A stretch of DNA of 64,000 nucleotides, taken from contig NZ_UAQZ01000005.1 in assembly GCF_900446215.1 (NCBI RefSeq), positions 1 to 64,000 on the forward strand, in the 5' to 3' direction. Below, piece after piece: positions 26,303 through 35,384 of this stretch. This stretch comes from Burkholderia cenocepacia. Lineage in GTDB: Bacteria; Pseudomonadota; Gammaproteobacteria; Burkholderiales; Burkholderiaceae. A model generated the notes under the pieces. That model had not been told where the DNA came from. It did not search any database and saw nothing but the letters and a program-made list of their open reading frames with translations. The stretch's first letter is position 1. Each line of letters opens with the position of its first letter. Both the position numbers and the translations under genes were made by a program.

Positions 26303-29300
26303 ATGAACATCGAGATCCAGACCTACTGGAACGTCGAAACGCTCTACTACGTGCTCAACGCCGTCGCATCGGTGATGACGAGCGGCGGGTGGCCCGGCTT
26401 GATCAAGTTCGTCTTCCTCGTTGCGTTGCTCATCGCGATGTTCGCGTACATGGGGCGCCACGGCGACATGGCGATGTGGTTCATTCAGGCGTTCGCGTTT
26501 GTCACGATTCTCAATATGCCGATCGCGCGAGTGATGCTTTCCGATCGCACGGACCTCCAGCCCCCTCGGCAGGTCGATCATGTGCCGGTGGCGCTTGCCG
26601 CAATCGCGCAGGCAAGCTCGCTTTCGTTCGGGTTCCTGACGCGCGCGTACGAAACCGCGTTCAATGTTCCGGATGATCTCGGTCTCGCGAAGGGTGACGT
26701 AGGCTTTGGTCACCGAATTCTGCGGCAGGTGAATTCCGCAGTGGTACGCGATCCTGCGCTCCGCGCCGACCTGATGCAGTTCTTCAAGGAGTGTACGAAG
26801 TACGACATCCTGGACGGGGCGATCGCGCCCAGCCAGATCGTCGGTGCGACGGACACGTGGAACACGATCTTCAGCAATACCAGCCCTGCCCGCTTCGTTA
26901 CATACAACGTGCTGACGGCTCAACCCGTCACGGATACGTGCCAGAACGTGGCGCTGCTTCTCAAGCCACGAGTGGACGCTGCCGTCGCGGACGCACAAGC
27001 ATTTTATGGCCGCAAGGCGTTTCCGCAGGTGAGCTCGGACGGGATCGCTCAGCAGATGTTCCTCTCGACCGTCTCGACGTCCTACTCGTGGCTCCTCGAC
27101 GCATCGCAGTCAGCCTCGGATGCCATGAAGCAGGCGATGTTCAACAACATCTGGCGGGACGCGGGTCCCGGCATCGCGCGCGCGCACGACGACCCGGCGG
27201 CGATCGCCGACACAAACGCTCTTATCGCGGAGGCAGAAGCGGCGCGCCAGGCGAACGGGTCGAATAGCGCCCTAAGCCTGCTCGGCCAAGAAACGATCCC
27301 GCACATGCGCAACTGGATCGAAGCGATCACCTACGCCCTGTTCCCTGTCATGGTCTTGCTGATGATCGTGGTACCGCAGGAGAAGGCGAAGTACGTCCTC
27401 GGCGGCTATTTCATGATCCTCGTGTGGATCGGGTTGTGGCCGCTGCTGTTCGCAATCATCAACCACCTGTCACTAATGTGGCTGCACTACAAGCTGACGG
27501 CGCTGCACCTGTCGGCCGGCGTGCCGTTCCAGCTCTCCTCGGCGTTCGATTCGACTCTGGTCGACGAGCAGGCGATGATCGGATACATGGTGGTGCTCGT
27601 GCCGTTCATCGCGGGCGCAATCGTCAAGATGGGCGACGGCGCGATCTTCGGCCTGGCCGATCGAGCTTTGAGTGGCTTCGCCACCGCCGGTTCGCGGGCC
27701 GGCGCCGCAATTGCGTCCGGCAACTACAGCATGGGACAGGCCGGCCTTGACACCGCATCGGTCAACACTACGACGATGCAGAAGTTCGACGGCAACATGC
27801 TGATGAATTCCGGCATGAAGACGGTCCAGCTTTCGGACGGTTCCACGATGTCGGTATCCAGCAACGGCCGCGCTGCGTATCAGAAGTTCGCGAACCACCT
27901 TCTGACGTCGATGCAGCTCGAAGATGCCCAGAACTCTGGTCACAGTTTCGACCGGTTTAGCGGTACAACATCGACGTCGGGCTGGAGCAGTTCGACGCGT
28001 TCGGGAAGTTCGGTCGGCAGCAGCGAGAGTTTCGGGCACGCGTCCGAGCGCGGTGCGACTCAGAGCATCGGGTCGGAAACTGCGACGACGATGTCCGGCG
28101 GTACCAGCGGCCGCGCAATGCACGACGAGAGCGTCGGACAAACCAATCAGATCGGGACACGGTTTGGTACGGGCATCGGTGCCACCGACAGTATTCAACT
28201 TCACGCCGGCGGGAGTGGTCACCTTGGAATCGATGCTTCCCAGGGCGGCGCCACTCCGCGCGCACCGGGCGCCGGCGCTAGTGACCGCGACGCGCGTCGG
28301 GTTGCCAACGCTATGAAGCAAGGGGGCGCGTCGGCAGAGCAAATCGATTCCGCGATGCAGAACATGCGCGGCAACCAAGCGGCGGCGGAAGGCGCACCTT
28401 CTGTCCGGCGCGGCGGTGGCGCTTCGCTGAGCCTTGGGGCGCAAGTAACCGGTATTCGAAACTACACGGCCGGCCACGATCGCGACTGGTCGTCGCAATC
28501 GGACCATCGCACTGGTGATTCGGTATCGTCGGGCAGCGAAGTTAGCCAAACGGGTTCGTCCAGCACACGTAACGCAACTGGTACCCAATCGTCGCAATCG
28601 GATCGCCATGATTCGTCGGCAACTCGGTCTAGCTTTTCGGAAAGCGCGTTCCAGCGCGAGCATGGCGTGCACAGCGAGGCTGGCTCGCGTTCCACTTCGT
28701 CAGACGGCAATTCGATGCGCTTCGCGATCGAGCGAAATCTGGCGGAAGATCCCGACTTCATGATGAAGGTCGGCCAGCGCAACCACGTTTCGGCGACGCG
28801 CATGTGGCAGATGTCCGAGGACAAGGTAATCGGCATGGCCGCCGAGTATCTGGACTGGAAAGCGATGGCGCAGAACATGCGCGGCCCACAAGGAGCCGGA
28901 GCCAATGACGATGCCGTCGCCCCCAAGTTGGCCCACGACTTTGGATCGTCGTCGCGTGGTCGAGCTGGTGCCGGCCACACCTCCGCTGGCGCCGGCGATT
29001 TCGGAGGCCGGGTCAAGGCAACGGGCTTCTCCTCGACCGATCCGGTCAAGCCGAACATGACGTCGCCGACCGAAATCTCGGCAGCACAGCACGCGCTTGA
29101 TCAAGGTCGCGGCATCGGCCAACGCGCGAAGGATTTTGACGCGGACGTGCACAAGCACGCGAGCCCGGACCGGGCGCTTGGCGAGGGGCGCGTGACCCAG
29201 ACCGAGGTGAATGCGGCGAACGAGGATCGGGATCTTGCCGATACCGTCCGCCGGTCATGGAATGCCCCGCGCCGGGCGCTCGGGATGAAGGAATACGACG

Positions 29301-29341
29301 ACTACGACACGAAGGATGTCCCGCCGGAGATCAAGAAATGA
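26303..29341 (+). CDS. traG: T4SS protein TraG, mating-pair stabilisation
   Basis: A large inner-membrane protein of 1012 residues. The N-terminal half (about 1-460) holds the membrane segments needed for pilus assembly (VVPQEKAKYVLGGYFM, LVPFIAGAIVKMG). The C-terminal half is hydrophilic, Ser/Thr/Gly-rich and in F acts in mating-pair stabilisation and entry exclusion. The F protein has 938 aa. A Ser/Thr-rich stretch (about 555-620 and 715-800) makes this one longer. It is the last canonical tra gene of the operon. Confidence 0.93.
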   Translation: MNIEIQTYWNVETLYYVLNAVASVMTSGGWPGLIKFVFLVALLIAMFAYMGRHGDMAMWFIQAFAFVTILNMPIARVMLSDRTDLQPPRQVDHVPVALAAIAQASSLSFGFLTRAYETAFNVPDDLGLAKGDVGFGHRILRQVNSAVVRDPALRADLMQFFKECTKYDILDGAIAPSQIVGATDTWNTIFSNTSPARFVTYNVLTAQPVTDTCQNVALLLKPRVDAAVADAQAFYGRKAFPQVSSDGIAQQMFLSTVSTSYSWLLDASQSASDAMKQAMFNNIWRDAGPGIARAHDDPAAIADTNALIAEAEAARQANGSNSALSLLGQETIPHMRNWIEAITYALFPVMVLLMIVVPQEKAKYVLGGYFMILVWIGLWPLLFAIINHLSLMWLHYKLTALHLSAGVPFQLSSAFDSTLVDEQAMIGYMVVLVPFIAGAIVKMGDGAIFGLADRALSGFATAGSRAGAAIASGNYSMGQAGLDTASVNTTTMQKFDGNMLMNSGMKTVQLSDGSTMSVSSNGRAAYQKFANHLLTSMQLEDAQNSGHSFDRFSGTTSTSGWSSSTRSGSSVGSSESFGHASERGATQSIGSETATTMSGGTSGRAMHDESVGQTNQIGTRFGTGIGATDSIQLHAGGSGHLGIDASQGGATPRAPGAGASDRDARRVANAMKQGGASAEQIDSAMQNMRGNQAAAEGAPSVRRGGGASLSLGAQVTGIRNYTAGHDRDWSSQSDHRTGDSVSSGSEVSQTGSSSTRNATGTQSSQSDRHDSSATRSSFSESAFQREHGVHSEAGSRSTSSDGNSMRFAIERNLAEDPDFMMKVGQRNHVSATRMWQMSEDKVIGMAAEYLDWKAMAQNMRGPQGAGANDDAVAPKLAHDFGSSSRGRAGAGHTSAGAGDFGGRVKATGFSSTDPVKPNMTSPTEISAAQHALDQGRGIGQRAKDFDADVHKHASPDRALGEGRVTQTEVNAANEDRDLADTVRRSWNAPRRALGMKEYDDYDTKDVPPEIKK

Positions 29342-29711
29342 GCTTCGTTGCGGTTGTCCATTCATCACCGACCGGCGTAGGGGTTACGCCGTGTGCGGTC
29401 ACATACATCGGAACGCTCGGTGACTTGGGCGCGAAGGACACGTCGTCGAAGCTGGTGGCGACTGCAGAAGTCGCGGATCTGCGGAATGTTGTGCCGACAA
29501 GCGCCTCAACCAGCGCGATCACGACTCGCACCACGATCAGGTCGTTCAGCACGGTAACCGCACCAATCCAGCCGACGCGGTTCAGCAGTTCCACCGTGCC
29601 TGCCCACAGCAGGAGTGTCGCGACGAGCCACACGGGCGCAAATCGCCGAAACCAAGCAAATCGAAGCAGATACCGCAGCGGATGCCACACAACACGAAGG
29701 AAGGCTTTCAT
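29331..29711 (-). CDS. possible small membrane protein, convergent with traG
   Basis: A 126-residue reading frame on the minus strand with two hydrophobic segments (about residues 20-38 and 42-65) and a basic N-terminus. AAAGGAT lies upstream of the chosen ATG. Its stop overlaps the end of traG by 11 bp. The opposing plus-strand frame here is Ser/Thr/Arg-rich and unconvincing. Support is moderate, and the family is not recognised; an entry-exclusion role is conceivable from the position beside traG but not shown. Confidence 0.45.
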   Translation of the reverse strand: MKAFLRVVWHPLRYLLRFAWFRRFAPVWLVATLLLWAGTVELLNRVGWIGAVTVLNDLIVVRVVIALVEALVGTTFRRSATSAVATSFDDVSFAPKSPSVPMYVTAHGVTPTPVGDEWTTATKLIS

Positions 29712-29804
29712 CTCGAATCCTTTTCCAACCGTCGTGTCGCGTTCTTGCGCTGGATGCGTGCGATACGTGCCGGTATGTTTGGGGTGCCACAGGGAGCTAA
29801 CACC

Positions 29805-30137
29805 ATGATTCATCTTGAGTTTACCGCGTTTCGGACGCCTCGTGGTCCCGTGCTGTCCGGTGTGGTCACGGCGTTGACGGTCGTACTGGCCGCCTCCCTA
29901 GCCGCCTGCCAGGACATTCCGATCGCCCGCCAGCGGCTAGCGGAGCTTGTTGCCCCGCGAGATGCGGGCGCTGCTGCAGCCACCCCGGCACCTGGCAATG
30001 CGTCAACCCCGCCGAGGGTTGCTTCGGGAGTTGCAGCCAGTTCCCCCCGTTCCGGTCGGTCGGGTAGCCCGCGCGACCGGGGCACCCCCTACGAGATCAA
30101 GCCGGGCGACATGGCCGGCTACAGCCTGCATATGTAA
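29805..30137 (+). CDS. small lipoprotein
   Basis: A 110-residue predicted lipoprotein with lipobox LAAC (Cys35). The mature part is Ala/Pro/Ser-rich and ends with a short conserved-looking segment (YEIKPGDMAGYSLHM). AGGGAGC precedes the ATG. It lies just downstream of the transfer operon and just before a second small lipoprotein. Confidence 0.6.
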   Translation: MIHLEFTAFRTPRGPVLSGVVTALTVVLAASLAACQDIPIARQRLAELVAPRDAGAAAATPAPGNASTPPRVASGVAASSPRSGRSGSPRDRGTPYEIKPGDMAGYSLHM

Positions 30138-30147
30138 AGAGACCGCG

Positions 30148-30339
30148 ATGCGCCGAGTTTTGTCCAGCCTTATCACCGTCCGTTTCTCGTGTTGCGTTGC
30201 CGCATGCGCGTCGCTGCTACTCGCCGGGTGCGTCAACACGCCTATCAGCGATCCGCAGCGGCAGTTCGCTGGAACGCCGCTGACGCCCTACCAATCGACC
30301 GCACCGGCATTGATTTGCCGCGGCTGCGAGCTTCGCTAA
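30148..30339 (+). CDS. very small lipoprotein
   Basis: A 63-residue predicted lipoprotein with lipobox LAGC (Cys28) and a Cys pair near the end (ICRGC). It starts 10 bases after the preceding lipoprotein gene. Such small lipoproteins can act as outer-membrane anchors or immunity-like factors, but no family is recognised. Confidence 0.55.
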   Translation: MRRVLSSLITVRFSCCVAACASLLLAGCVNTPISDPQRQFAGTPLTPYQSTAPALICRGCELR

Positions 30340-30354
30340 TTCAGGAGATCAGAG

Positions 30355-30621
30355 ATGCAGAAAAACGCCCTCTTCAATCACGGAATCGTCCGCTACGAGG
30401 TGGCGCTTGGCGTCGTTGGCGCGGTGATCAGCAAGTGCGCTGATCAGATCGGTGATGCGTTGCGGCAGACGCCGCCCGATATGGAAACCGTCACACATCT
30501 GCAGGCAAAGCAACGCGAGCTGGAAGTATTGCGCACCGCAATCGATCCGTTCGACGTTGAAAAAATCAACTCCGTCATTGCGCAGTACGGCCCGCTCGTC
30601 CGCGGCGAGCAGATCCTGTGA
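30355..30621 (+). CDS. small protein upstream of zeta toxin, candidate antitoxin
   Basis: An 88-residue, mostly helical soluble protein. AGGAGAT lies ahead of the ATG. It ends 10 bases before the zeta-family gene, in the position expected of an epsilon-type antitoxin. No sequence similarity to epsilon is visible by eye, so the antitoxin role is inferred from position only. Confidence 0.65.
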   Translation: MQKNALFNHGIVRYEVALGVVGAVISKCADQIGDALRQTPPDMETVTHLQAKQRELEVLRTAIDPFDVEKINSVIAQYGPLVRGEQIL

Positions 30622-30631
30622 GGAGCCGGCC

Positions 30632-32044
30632 ATGCCCCGCGAACTGACCGACAACGAACTCCATCGTCTTTACCGTGCCGTCGAGGTGGCGGATATTTCT
30701 CGAACGGCGCACCAGGAAACTCCCATCGCGATCATGACCGGTGGCCAGCCAGGCTCCGGCAAGACCGGCCTCACTGGCATCGCCCTGCAGGAACTGGCAT
30801 TACGCGGCGGCGCCGTCGTGATCGACGCGGATCGCATGCGCGAATACAACCCGGACTACCGGCGCCTGATGGCATCGGATCCCGAACATGCTGCCGACCT
30901 TACGCACCCGACGGCGGCTCAGTGGGCAAATCAGCTGCGCGACCGCGCGATCTTTGAACGGCGCAATCTCGTCGTCGACGGCACGATGCGCGATCCCAAC
31001 GACGTCGCGCGGGTCGCCAAACAACTGAAGGACGCGGGTTACATCGTGGACGCTCGTGTCATGGCGGTGCCGGGCGACGTATCGTTCGCGCACGCTCGGC
31101 TGCGATATGAATCGCTCGATAACGAAGCCCAGGCGGGGCGCGTGGTCAATCAGCGTCAGCACGATGCAGCCTATGCCGGTGTCCCGCAATCGCTCGAGCG
31201 CCTCGAGGCGAACAAGCTGGTCGACCGGATCACGATTTACGACACCGCGCGCCGCGAGGTCTACCAGAACGTGCTCGAGGGCGGACAGTGGAAGGCACCG
31301 CCGCAAGCCGCGCAAACATTGGTGGCCGTGCGCGATCGCGGCCGTACCCGCGACGAGCGAGCCGATTACGTCGATGCGCTCACGACGATCGAAGCGCAAA
31401 CGGCCGTGCGCAATTCGGTCTCGCCTGGCAGGGGCCCGCAGGACCGTGCCGACTGGATCGAGAAGATCGACGCCGCCCGCAAGGAACTGGCGCAGTTCGA
31501 GCAGTCTCCTACCTATGCCCGGGCCAAGGCGTTCGACGACGGGCCGAGCGTCGCCACGCTCGCGCGCCACCCCGAGCTCGACGGTGCGTACAAGCAATTG
31601 GCTGACCTGCGCAAGAGTTTCTCGCCCGAGACGCCCGAAGGTGAGCGCGATCGCCAGTATTCGGCTGCAGTCGCGAGCCTGTCGGAACAGCTCCATCGCG
31701 GAGAGATCCCCAAGGGCGACGTCGGTCCGGAGGACTCGCGGCGGGTGATCAACTCAGCCGCGCGCGAGCGCAATCTGGTCGTTCGCGAACCCGAGCCGGA
31801 TCGCATCGTGCAGGGCGAAGTCTTGGCGCGCTCGTCGCAACACACCCTGGTCCACGTCGCCGGTAGCGACAACATCGCGTTCGTCTACACCCGCGCGCAG
31901 CTCGAGCGCGATATCGAACCCGGCGAAAAACTCGGCCTTGCCCATGAGCAGCACGGCGCCACCCGCGTCATGACGCAGCAGCAGGCGCAGGAAATGACCG
32001 ACCTGACACGCGACCGCGACGCCGGCATGGAAAGGAGCCGATGA
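30632..32044 (+). CDS. zeta toxin-family kinase with C-terminal KfrB domain
   Basis: A 470-residue protein. The N-terminal half is a zeta-toxin kinase: Walker A GGQPGSGKT at about residues 37-45, then VVIDADRMREYNPDY and LVVDGTMRDP. Zeta kinases phosphorylate UDP-N-acetylglucosamine and block wall synthesis. The C-terminal part (about residues 395-455: VQGEVLARSSQHTLVHV and AFVYTRAQLER) resembles KfrB, a plasmid-associated domain. The fusion suggests a plasmid stability or transfer-linked role. It overlaps the DUF1173 gene by 4 bp. Confidence 0.88.
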   Translation: MPRELTDNELHRLYRAVEVADISRTAHQETPIAIMTGGQPGSGKTGLTGIALQELALRGGAVVIDADRMREYNPDYRRLMASDPEHAADLTHPTAAQWANQLRDRAIFERRNLVVDGTMRDPNDVARVAKQLKDAGYIVDARVMAVPGDVSFAHARLRYESLDNEAQAGRVVNQRQHDAAYAGVPQSLERLEANKLVDRITIYDTARREVYQNVLEGGQWKAPPQAAQTLVAVRDRGRTRDERADYVDALTTIEAQTAVRNSVSPGRGPQDRADWIEKIDAARKELAQFEQSPTYARAKAFDDGPSVATLARHPELDGAYKQLADLRKSFSPETPEGERDRQYSAAVASLSEQLHRGEIPKGDVGPEDSRRVINSAARERNLVVREPEPDRIVQGEVLARSSQHTLVHVAGSDNIAFVYTRAQLERDIEPGEKLGLAHEQHGATRVMTQQQAQEMTDLTRDRDAGMERSR

Positions 32045-33357
32045 TGAGTGCCCGCTACGAATTGTTCGGCGAGGTCTACGACGCGGACACTCGTGATCTG
32101 TATTCGCACCTTGCGCAAGCGTACGAACAGAAGGTTCGGCCGCTGTGCCGTTGCCGGGATCCGGAACCCGGTGTCCCGATGTACATCGCGCGCTTCGACG
32201 GGCGTTTTCTGATCAAGCGCATGCCGGGTACGGCCGGCCAGCACAAGCTCGGCTGCGACTCGTACGACTACCCGCCCGAGTTATCTGGGCTCGGCGACGT
32301 CGAAGGTAGCGCGATCGTCGAGGATCTCGAATCCGGCCAGGTAACGCTGAAATTCGGTTTCGCGCTGTCCAAGGGTGCGGCCAGGAAGATGCCCGAGCCA
32401 TCCGGGAAGGAACCCGACAGCATCAAGGCCGACAGCAAGAAGCTGACGCTGCGCGGCACGTTGCACTACCTGTGGGAACAGGCCGGGCTGAACCGCTGGT
32501 CGCCTGCGATGGCGGGCAAGCGCAGCTGGTACGTGGTGCGCAAGTACCTGCTGCAGGCGGCCGCCGACAAGCAAGCGAAGCGCATGAACCTCACCGACAT
32601 GCTGTACATCCCGGAATCGTTCGTGCTCGACCAGAAAGACCAAATCCAGCAGCGCCGAACGGAACACCTTACGCATATCTCGGTGTCGGAATCGGGCGAG
32701 CCGCACTTCATTCTGGTGATCGGCGAACTGAAGGAAATCGCAACGGCGCGCTTCGGCTTCAAGCTGGTGCTGAAACACCTGCCGGACTACGGCCTGATGC
32801 TCGAGGAGGCGACCCACAAGCGGCTGAAGGACCGCTTCGAGGTCGAGCTCGAGCTCTGGAACGCGCTCGAGGGCACGCACCTGATGGTGATCGCGACGGC
32901 CAGCCTTTCGCGCACCGGCATCGCGACCGTCCAGGAATGCTCGCTGATGCTGACCACTGAGCAGTGGATCCCGTTCGACGACAGCAGCGAGCATGCGCTG
33001 CTGCAGGCTCTGGTGCGCCGGCGCTACGTGAAATGCCTGCGCTACAACCTGCCTTCTAGCCGGCCGCTCGCGAGCGCTGTGCTCACCGACGTTGAACAGG
33101 CCACGGCGCTCTACGTTGTACCGCCGAGCGCCGACGAAGCCTACCAGACGGCGCTCGACGCACTGCTGGTCGACAGCGAACTTGATGCGTGGATCTGGAA
33201 GCCGCTGGAAGGCACGATGCCGGCCTTGCCGGACCCCGCGACGAACTGGCGCAAGCTCGTCGCGGCGCAGGCCGCGCGCGCATCTCAACACGATGCGCAC
33301 CTGCCGTTCGATGGCGAACCGCCCCACGCTGGCCAACAGGGAAAGCACGACGCATGA
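32041..33357 (+). CDS. DUF1173 family protein
   Basis: A 438-residue protein typical of Burkholderiales and plasmid islands. The DUF1173 signature is clear: CRCRDPEPGVPMYIARFD, IKRMPGTAGQHKLGCDSY, PPELSG, then KLTLRGTLHYLWEQAGLNRW. The N-terminal Cys/His cluster could bind zinc. Two start codons lie at 32041 and 32044. Function is unknown. Coupling to the zeta gene by overlap suggests co-expression. Confidence 0.88.
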   Translation: MMSARYELFGEVYDADTRDLYSHLAQAYEQKVRPLCRCRDPEPGVPMYIARFDGRFLIKRMPGTAGQHKLGCDSYDYPPELSGLGDVEGSAIVEDLESGQVTLKFGFALSKGAARKMPEPSGKEPDSIKADSKKLTLRGTLHYLWEQAGLNRWSPAMAGKRSWYVVRKYLLQAAADKQAKRMNLTDMLYIPESFVLDQKDQIQQRRTEHLTHISVSESGEPHFILVIGELKEIATARFGFKLVLKHLPDYGLMLEEATHKRLKDRFEVELELWNALEGTHLMVIATASLSRTGIATVQECSLMLTTEQWIPFDDSSEHALLQALVRRRYVKCLRYNLPSSRPLASAVLTDVEQATALYVVPPSADEAYQTALDALLVDSELDAWIWKPLEGTMPALPDPATNWRKLVAAQAARASQHDAHLPFDGEPPHAGQQGKHDA

Positions 33358-33521
33358 AGCTCAACAACGAACGATTCGTGGTCGGCACGCGCGGCTGGGA
33401 TGTCGCCGAAGCGAAGCGGGTTCCGGCCGGTGTCGCGCGCGCCACTCTGCAGAACGCCACCTGGCGGATACCGATCAGCGGGGCGCCGGCGCCAGTTGTG
33501 CGTGAGCGCGATCCATCATGA
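33354..33521 (+). CDS. small hypothetical protein
   Basis: A 55-residue frame that overlaps both the DUF1173 gene and the PH-domain gene by 4 bp. The 4-bp overlaps and co-direction support it as real. The composition is unremarkable, with no signal peptide or membrane helix. Confidence 0.5.
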   Translation: MKLNNERFVVGTRGWDVAEAKRVPAGVARATLQNATWRIPISGAPAPVVRERDPS

Positions 33522-34090
33522 ACACGCCGATCTCTCGCGATCGTGGCCGGTTGGCGACTAACCGCCTCGGACCGTCCGGCGGTGCGCTGCCGCCGATGCA
33601 AGATCTGCCAGCCTGGTACGACGCGTCGCCATGCTGGCTGGTCAACCTACCGCAGTTCGCGACCGCGGCTGCGACCGTCGGCCTGATCGGCGTCATTTCC
33701 GTGCTCTTGTCGGCGTACACGCCGCTCTGGCCGTTCGGGTTCGGGCTGATGCTTATCCCGATTGCGATCGCCGTGAACGCGGCGGTCGACGCGGCCGCGA
33801 CGCATATCGTGATCGACCCCGCACGGGTGACGGTCAAAACCGGCATCGCGACCCGCCGGACCGCGAGCGTCGAGCTTTATCGCCTCGTGAACGTCGACGC
33901 CGTGACGGCCTGGTGGCAACGCCCGCTTGGGTTCGGCACGCTGATTCTGGAGACGAGCGACGCCTACCGCCCGGTATGGGTGCTGCCGGGCGTGCGGAAC
34001 GTCGAGTTCATGCGTGAAGTGCTGACGCGCCAGGCGCTCGAGCTGCGTAGCGCGCGTGGCGTGCGTGAAGTGAACATGGGGCGCCTGTGA
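33518..34090 (+). CDS. bacterial PH-domain membrane protein
   Basis: A 190-residue protein with two hydrophobic helices (about residues 46-70 and 72-92) followed by a bacterial PH-like domain (VTVKTGIATRRTASVELYRLVNVDA, WWQRPLGFGTLIL). The layout is that of the YdbS/YdbT (bPH2) family of membrane proteins. The role is unknown. Confidence 0.75.
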   Translation: MNTPISRDRGRLATNRLGPSGGALPPMQDLPAWYDASPCWLVNLPQFATAAATVGLIGVISVLLSAYTPLWPFGFGLMLIPIAIAVNAAVDAAATHIVIDPARVTVKTGIATRRTASVELYRLVNVDAVTAWWQRPLGFGTLILETSDAYRPVWVLPGVRNVEFMREVLTRQALELRSARGVREVNMGRL

Positions 34091-34150
34091 TGGCAAGGGA
34101 AGCCATGACCCACCGCAAACCTGATTAAACGAAACAGATTGGAGAATTCA

Positions 34151-34423
34151 ATGATTCGCATACTCGCGCTTGCATTGCTCGTCGTCGCTGTAACGCGTCC
34201 GGTGTTCGCCGCTGCCTCCATGGCTGCGGAACCGGACGCTCGCCCGACTCCGTTGATGGGCGTGCCCGTCATGACGGGATTGTCGCGCGTGAGTCAGCCC
34301 GCTGCGGTGATCGTTGCTCCGTCCGTCAGTGCAAGTCATCCGACTGCAGCGGTGCGCGACGACGTTGTGGCGACCGCCCGCAAGACCCTTTCCGGCAACG
34401 AAGAAGTCCTCTCCCCTCAATAA
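34151..34423 (+). CDS. small secreted protein
   Basis: A 90-residue protein with a signal peptide (about residues 1-21, ending VFAA). The ATG at 34151 follows TTGGAGA, which decides this start over a TTG at 34139. The mature part is Ala/Val/Pro-rich without a recognised motif. Confidence 0.55.
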   Translation: MIRILALALLVVAVTRPVFAAASMAAEPDARPTPLMGVPVMTGLSRVSQPAAVIVAPSVSASHPTAAVRDDVVATARKTLSGNEEVLSPQ

Positions 34424-34461
34424 CGACAGCGGAATCCAACCATCCGAGACCAGAGATATTT

Positions 34462-35274
34462 ATGAGCCAGCACGTTAAAGACTACCTGACACCGGACGAG
34501 GCCATGCAGATGCTGCATGCACAACTCTCACACGGCGCGGATCTGTACCGCTTTCTGTTGACGCGTCGGGTAATGCACCTGACGGGAGGGGTGGTCCAGC
34601 ACGGCCCGCTCGCGGGCTTCAACATCGGCCGGCACGCGACCTGGCGGGAAGAGGACAACGCGTCCAAGGTGCTGGGCTTCTACGAACAGGAAGTGTGCGC
34701 CCTGCTCGACCGACTTTCCGGACGGTGTGATGTTCTGGTCGATTTGGGCGGCGCCGATGGCTTCTATGCGGTCGGCATGGTCGAACGCGGGCACTTCCGC
34801 GAATCGCACTGCTTCGAGATCGAGGATCAGAGCCGCGCGAACATCGCCGCGATCGCGGCCGACAACGGCGTGGCCGGGCGGGTTCATCTTTACGGTGCCG
34901 CGACTTCGACGTTCGCCCGTGACCTCACAGCAGCGGGCGTCGACTTTCGTCGTGCCGCGGTCCTGGTCGACATCGAAAGCAACGAGTTCGAAGTCCTCAA
35001 CACCCAGTGCCTCCACGACCTGCGTCATTCACACGTGATCGTCGAAATTCACGACTTCATGCGCCCGCATGACGGCGCGCAGCGCTACGCCGAGCTGCGC
35101 GAGCGCGCGCAAGTCGATTTCCACGTCCATTCCTTTACCACCGGGGCGCGAGATCCGTCGTCGATCCCGTTTTTACGCAATGGCTGGACCGATACCGATC
35201 GCTGGTTGCTCTGCTCGGAGAGCCGCGCGACTTTGATGACCTGGCTGTATCTCGAACCGAAGGAGACCTGCTGA
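34462..35274 (+). CDS. SAM-dependent methyltransferase-like protein
   Basis: A 270-residue cytoplasmic protein with a Rossmann-type methyltransferase fold. Motif I is VLVDLGGADGFYAVG near residues 91-105; an acidic residue ends the next strand (CFEIED) and VLVDIESNEFEVL follows, as in FkbM-like enzymes. The substrate is unknown. It lies just upstream of the adhesin gene and is separated from it by a strong hairpin. Confidence 0.75.
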   Translation: MSQHVKDYLTPDEAMQMLHAQLSHGADLYRFLLTRRVMHLTGGVVQHGPLAGFNIGRHATWREEDNASKVLGFYEQEVCALLDRLSGRCDVLVDLGGADGFYAVGMVERGHFRESHCFEIEDQSRANIAAIAADNGVAGRVHLYGAATSTFARDLTAAGVDFRRAAVLVDIESNEFEVLNTQCLHDLRHSHVIVEIHDFMRPHDGAQRYAELRERAQVDFHVHSFTTGARDPSSIPFLRNGWTDTDRWLLCSESRATLMTWLYLEPKETC

Positions 35275-35293
35275 TATTGATCCAGGAGCACAC

Positions 35294-35343
35294 AAAAAAA
35301 GCGCCGCAATCCGATGACCTTGGCCGGGAGACGGATTGCGGCG
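35294..35343 (-). terminator. long hairpin with a T-tract on the minus strand
   Basis: CGCCGCAATCCG (35302-35313) and CGGATTGCGGCG (35332-35343) form a perfect 12-bp stem. Seven A residues at 35294-35300 give a T-tract in the minus direction only. It sits between the methyltransferase and the adhesin, both on the plus strand. On the plus strand it may still act as a stem-loop behind the methyltransferase gene. Confidence 0.55.
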
Positions 35344-35384
35344 GGAATTCACAAACCACCGTTGTTATTCTGAGGTAATTGTAG

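Noticed and set aside
29338..29808. Plus-strand frame directly after traG
   Set aside because: Ser/Thr/Arg-rich without domain character; the opposite strand has a better RBS and membrane segments.
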